64,000 bases of DNA from JABDGM01 sp046349975 (GTDB lineage: Bacteria > Planctomycetota > Planctomycetia > Pirellulales > Lacipirellulaceae), in NCBI GenBank assembly GCA_046349975.1, contig JAXMBH010000011.1, positions 62,001-126,000 on the forward strand, read 5' to 3'. Positions 61,670 through 64,000 of the stretch are shown here, piece by piece. The notes under the pieces are model-generated. The model had not been told where the DNA came from. It saw only the letters and a list, made by a program, of their open reading frames with translations, and did not search any database. Numbering within the stretch: position 1 is the first letter of the stretch; every line of letters starts with the position of its first letter. Made by a program: the position numbers and the translations under genes.

Positions 61670-61753
61670 CGGAGGGCACGGGACTCGAACCCGCAACCGG
61701 TTGCCCGGCACCACATTTCCAGTGTGGCCGCTAGCCAATTCGCTTACCCTCCG
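61670..61753 (-). tRNA. tRNA-Ser (anticodon GGA)
   Basis: On the minus strand a cloverleaf forms. The anticodon arm is CCACA-CTGGAAA-TGTGG with anticodon GGA (serine, UCC). A serine-type long variable arm is present (GCCGGGC-AACCGG). The T arm is GCGGG-TTCGAGT-CCCGT, and the acceptor ends GCCCTCC with a G discriminator. The 5' acceptor is GGAGGGT, or CGGAGGG if one base longer. The D arm is short, with few pairs, and position 8 reads A or T depending on which acceptor register is used, so the exact 5' end is uncertain. No CCA is encoded. Confidence 0.85.
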
Positions 61754-62019
61754 AATTGCTTGTTAAGCATTTATCGTATCAGCATTTGCGCCCGTATCAA
61801 CCGCTGTTCTTCTGTTCGTTTGCCGTTGAGGGCATCGGTTTACAAAATGTCCACACCCAGCAGTCGTGCCGCTACTCAACAAATTGCAACAGATAGCAGC
61901 GTGGCGTTGCGTCCGAATCTGTGGATGGTCGGTCGCCGCGTGCTATTTCGGTTGTCCACACTCGATTGGCCGAACGTTTGCAGCAGGTCTCTGACCACAA
62001 ATCGACGAGATGCGGCCAG

Positions 62020-62053
62020 AAAAAAGAGCCCGGCGACATCCGCCGCCGAGCTC
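62020..62053 (-). terminator. rho-independent terminator of the VWA gene
   Basis: On the minus strand GAGCTCGGCG (62053-62044) pairs with CGCCGGGCTC (62035-62026), a 10-bp stem with one G-T pair and an 8-base loop, followed by six T. It lies 41 bases past the stop of the VWA gene. The rest of 61754-62094 holds no gene. Confidence 0.85.
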
Positions 62054-62094
62054 GGTGTGGTTCGCTCGATTGGTTTTTTGTGCGTCGCGACGCC

Positions 62095-63303
62095 TCATGG
62101 ATTCGGCGACGTTTCGTAGCCACTCTTCGTCAATTGATTGCGAATCGTATTCACCGCCGCCGCACCGAAGGTGGAGTTCGCGTTACTCGCGAGGCGGGAT
62201 TGCTCTTTTGCGAGATAGGCCTCCCGCTCGGCACCAAGTTCATTGATTCGCTTCTGGATGGCCGCGCGTTGCGTGGCCAATTGCTGAACGTATGCCCCAC
62301 GCTCTTCCGGTTTCAGCTGCTTGACAGTCGCTGGCAAGTCGTCGTCGTTAATCTTCGCCAGGATCTCATGGTCTTCGCTGAACGTGTCGACGAGATCGCG
62401 ATTGCGGTTGCTGTAGACAGAGTTCGCCTTCGCCACGGCCCGGCTACTCGCCGCTGAAGCACTTGTGTTTTGAGCATTCATGTCTTGAGCGGCTTGATTC
62501 GCTGCATATCGCCCACGATCCTCTGCCTTGCCGTACCAGAGGTACGTTCGATTGAGCTCGGCATTCAACTGAATGATGATCTTATCCTGTGGGCAATCGA
62601 TGTTCACGACCGCTTGGTCCTGATCGATATTTAGGGATTCGCCTTCGGCAAGCTTAGCGCCCTCGCGCCAGCCGCCTTGAATTCCGTCTTGGCTGCCGCC
62701 GCAATGTATCGTGTTGACGACAACGCCTTTGTCGATTGCTTGTCTGCAGGCAACGTGAAAGTCGACCGGCCCCTGCGTGAACTCCTCGTTGCCGGCAATG
62801 AAAATCGCCTTGTAGCTTCCCGGCTCTCTCGACCAATCAAGACGCTTAACCGCCTCCTGAATCACTTGGCCGCAATACTCGTCGCCACCGCTAGTTGTGA
62901 GGCCGAAGAGCGATTCGGAAAGTCTGTCCAAATCGTCTATCAGCGGCACAACTTGCCGAATGTATCCCTCGCTCGCGGGCAGTCGCGTGTTGCCGTATTC
63001 GAACAGCGCCACTCGCAGCACGGGTGTCTGGCCGTTCTTCCTGGCTTTGGCGAATTGTTGCACGATCGTCCACAGCTGATTCTTCGCCTGGCCGATAAGG
63101 CCGTCCATCGAGTTCGAGGTGTCGAGCAGAATTGCTATATCCACTGACGAGCGCTTGCCGGAAAACGGGCTTTTGGTGGGTTCAACCGTTTTGGAAGCGC
63201 CTTTTTCCACCCGGATGACAACTCTCGCGTCATCCGCCACACTAATGACCGACACGGCGGTCGCAACGAACGCCGCAGCAGCGAAACCGATTCTCTGTAA
63301 CAT
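62095..63303 (-). CDS. secreted von Willebrand factor A domain protein
   Basis: A 402-residue protein with a signal peptide (about 1-23: IGFAAAAFVATAVSVISVA). A VWA domain (about 53-230) has a complete MIDAS start D61-T-S-N-S65 and the second loop in GLTTSGGDEYCG. Residues from about 270 onwards form a charged helical region with alanine/asparagine-rich segments (AANQAAQDMNAQNTSASAAS) and a C-terminal coiled coil. AAAGGAG lies about six bases before ATG 63303; the frame is open further upstream to 63354 without signal-like sequence. VWA domains bind protein partners through a metal. It ends in a strong terminator and is transcribed alone. Confidence 0.9.
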   Translation of the reverse strand: MLQRIGFAAAAFVATAVSVISVADDARVVIRVEKGASKTVEPTKSPFSGKRSSVDIAILLDTSNSMDGLIGQAKNQLWTIVQQFAKARKNGQTPVLRVALFEYGNTRLPASEGYIRQVVPLIDDLDRLSESLFGLTTSGGDEYCGQVIQEAVKRLDWSREPGSYKAIFIAGNEEFTQGPVDFHVACRQAIDKGVVVNTIHCGGSQDGIQGGWREGAKLAEGESLNIDQDQAVVNIDCPQDKIIIQLNAELNRTYLWYGKAEDRGRYAANQAAQDMNAQNTSASAASSRAVAKANSVYSNRNRDLVDTFSEDHEILAKINDDDLPATVKQLKPEERGAYVQQLATQRAAIQKRINELGAEREAYLAKEQSRLASNANSTFGAAAVNTIRNQLTKSGYETSPNP

Positions 63304-63563
63304 AGCGACTCCTTTAACGTGAGGAATGGGGTTACGGAATCCGCCGAGTTGCAAACTGAACTGGCTAAAACATTGCGCGGATCCAAATAGAGCTCAAATG
63401 CGGCGCCACATTCGGCTCGCTTAATTGTTGGACGCTTCCTAGCCTCGCAACAATGCGGGCGTTACATCACCGTTACAACGATGCCCGCGGCGAAAGCGAC
63501 TTAGCACATCCTGCCGGTCCGCTCGCGCTGTCAGCAGGCACTTACTCAAAACCTTGAAAGCAA

Positions 63564-64000
<437 letters not shown>

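Noticed and set aside
61550..62119. 189-codon plus-strand open frame
   Set aside because: It runs through the minus-strand tRNA-Ser gene and the terminator of the VWA gene; composition is not protein-like.

Overview
The window is a moderately GC-rich chromosomal segment that almost certainly comes from a planctomycete of the Pirellulales/Lacipirellula type. The evidence is the mix of families: DUF1501 and DUF1549/DUF1553 (PSD1) proteins beside a CxPSR sulfatase, a DUF1559 prepilin-like protein with an H-X9-DG motif, several PEP-CTERM proteins (two with dockerin-like segments), a YncE/phosphoesterase fusion, and a serine/threonine kinase fused to a tubulin-like GTPase domain. No name can be given beyond that level. 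No phage, insertion sequence or CRISPR array was seen.

Layout. 1-9.7 kb (+): an envelope/exopolysaccharide cluster with the end of a Gfo/Idh/MocA oxidoreductase, an SDR epimerase, three GT4 glycosyltransferases, two tandem FemAB/GNAT-like proteins, a JmjC/cupin-8 protein and a frameshifted polysaccharide deacetylase. Such sets accompany exosortase/PEP-CTERM systems. 9.7-16.3 kb (-): a planctomycete catabolic block (PSD1, DUF1501, sulfatase, an internally shortened DUF1501). 16.8-19.5 kb (+): a YncE-type beta-propeller/phosphoesterase. 19.6-27.2 kb (-): FHA plus degenerate EAL, kinase plus tubulin-like, membrane fusion protein, and an ABC ATPase-permease fusion. 27.4-30.7 kb: a divergent receiver/degenerate GGDEF/CBS protein facing a MoxR-like AAA+ ATPase with a small partner. 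31-36 kb: a secreted YdjC/ChbG deacetylase and a FixLJ-like two-component system with an extra single-domain receiver. 36.8-39.2 kb: CheW plus a PAS-containing chemoreceptor. 39.4-43 kb: a porin and a PRC-barrel protein. 43-54 kb: DUF1559, a propeller with dockerin-like segment and PEP-CTERM tail, three further PEP-CTERM proteins including two large repeat-rich ones, and a PhnB/VOC gene. 54-60 kb: a soluble chemoreceptor, a frameshifted FixJ-like regulator, and a divergent hybrid histidine kinase that joins an ethylene-receptor-type copper site to a canonical LOV domain. 60-64 kb: DUF4832 protein, tRNA-Ser(GGA), secreted VWA protein, and the start of a zinc alcohol dehydrogenase.

The most notable systems are (1) the ethylene-receptor/LOV/histidine kinase at 56877-59.6 kb with its neighbouring regulator, and (2) the kinase-tubulin fusion at 23.0-26.0 kb, with FHA and catalytically dead c-di-GMP-type domains next to it and an AAA+ ATPase nearby. 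Three genes (deacetylase, FixJ-like regulator, receiver of the hybrid kinase) each carry a shift of the same sense (+1), so sequencing error and true decay both need testing.
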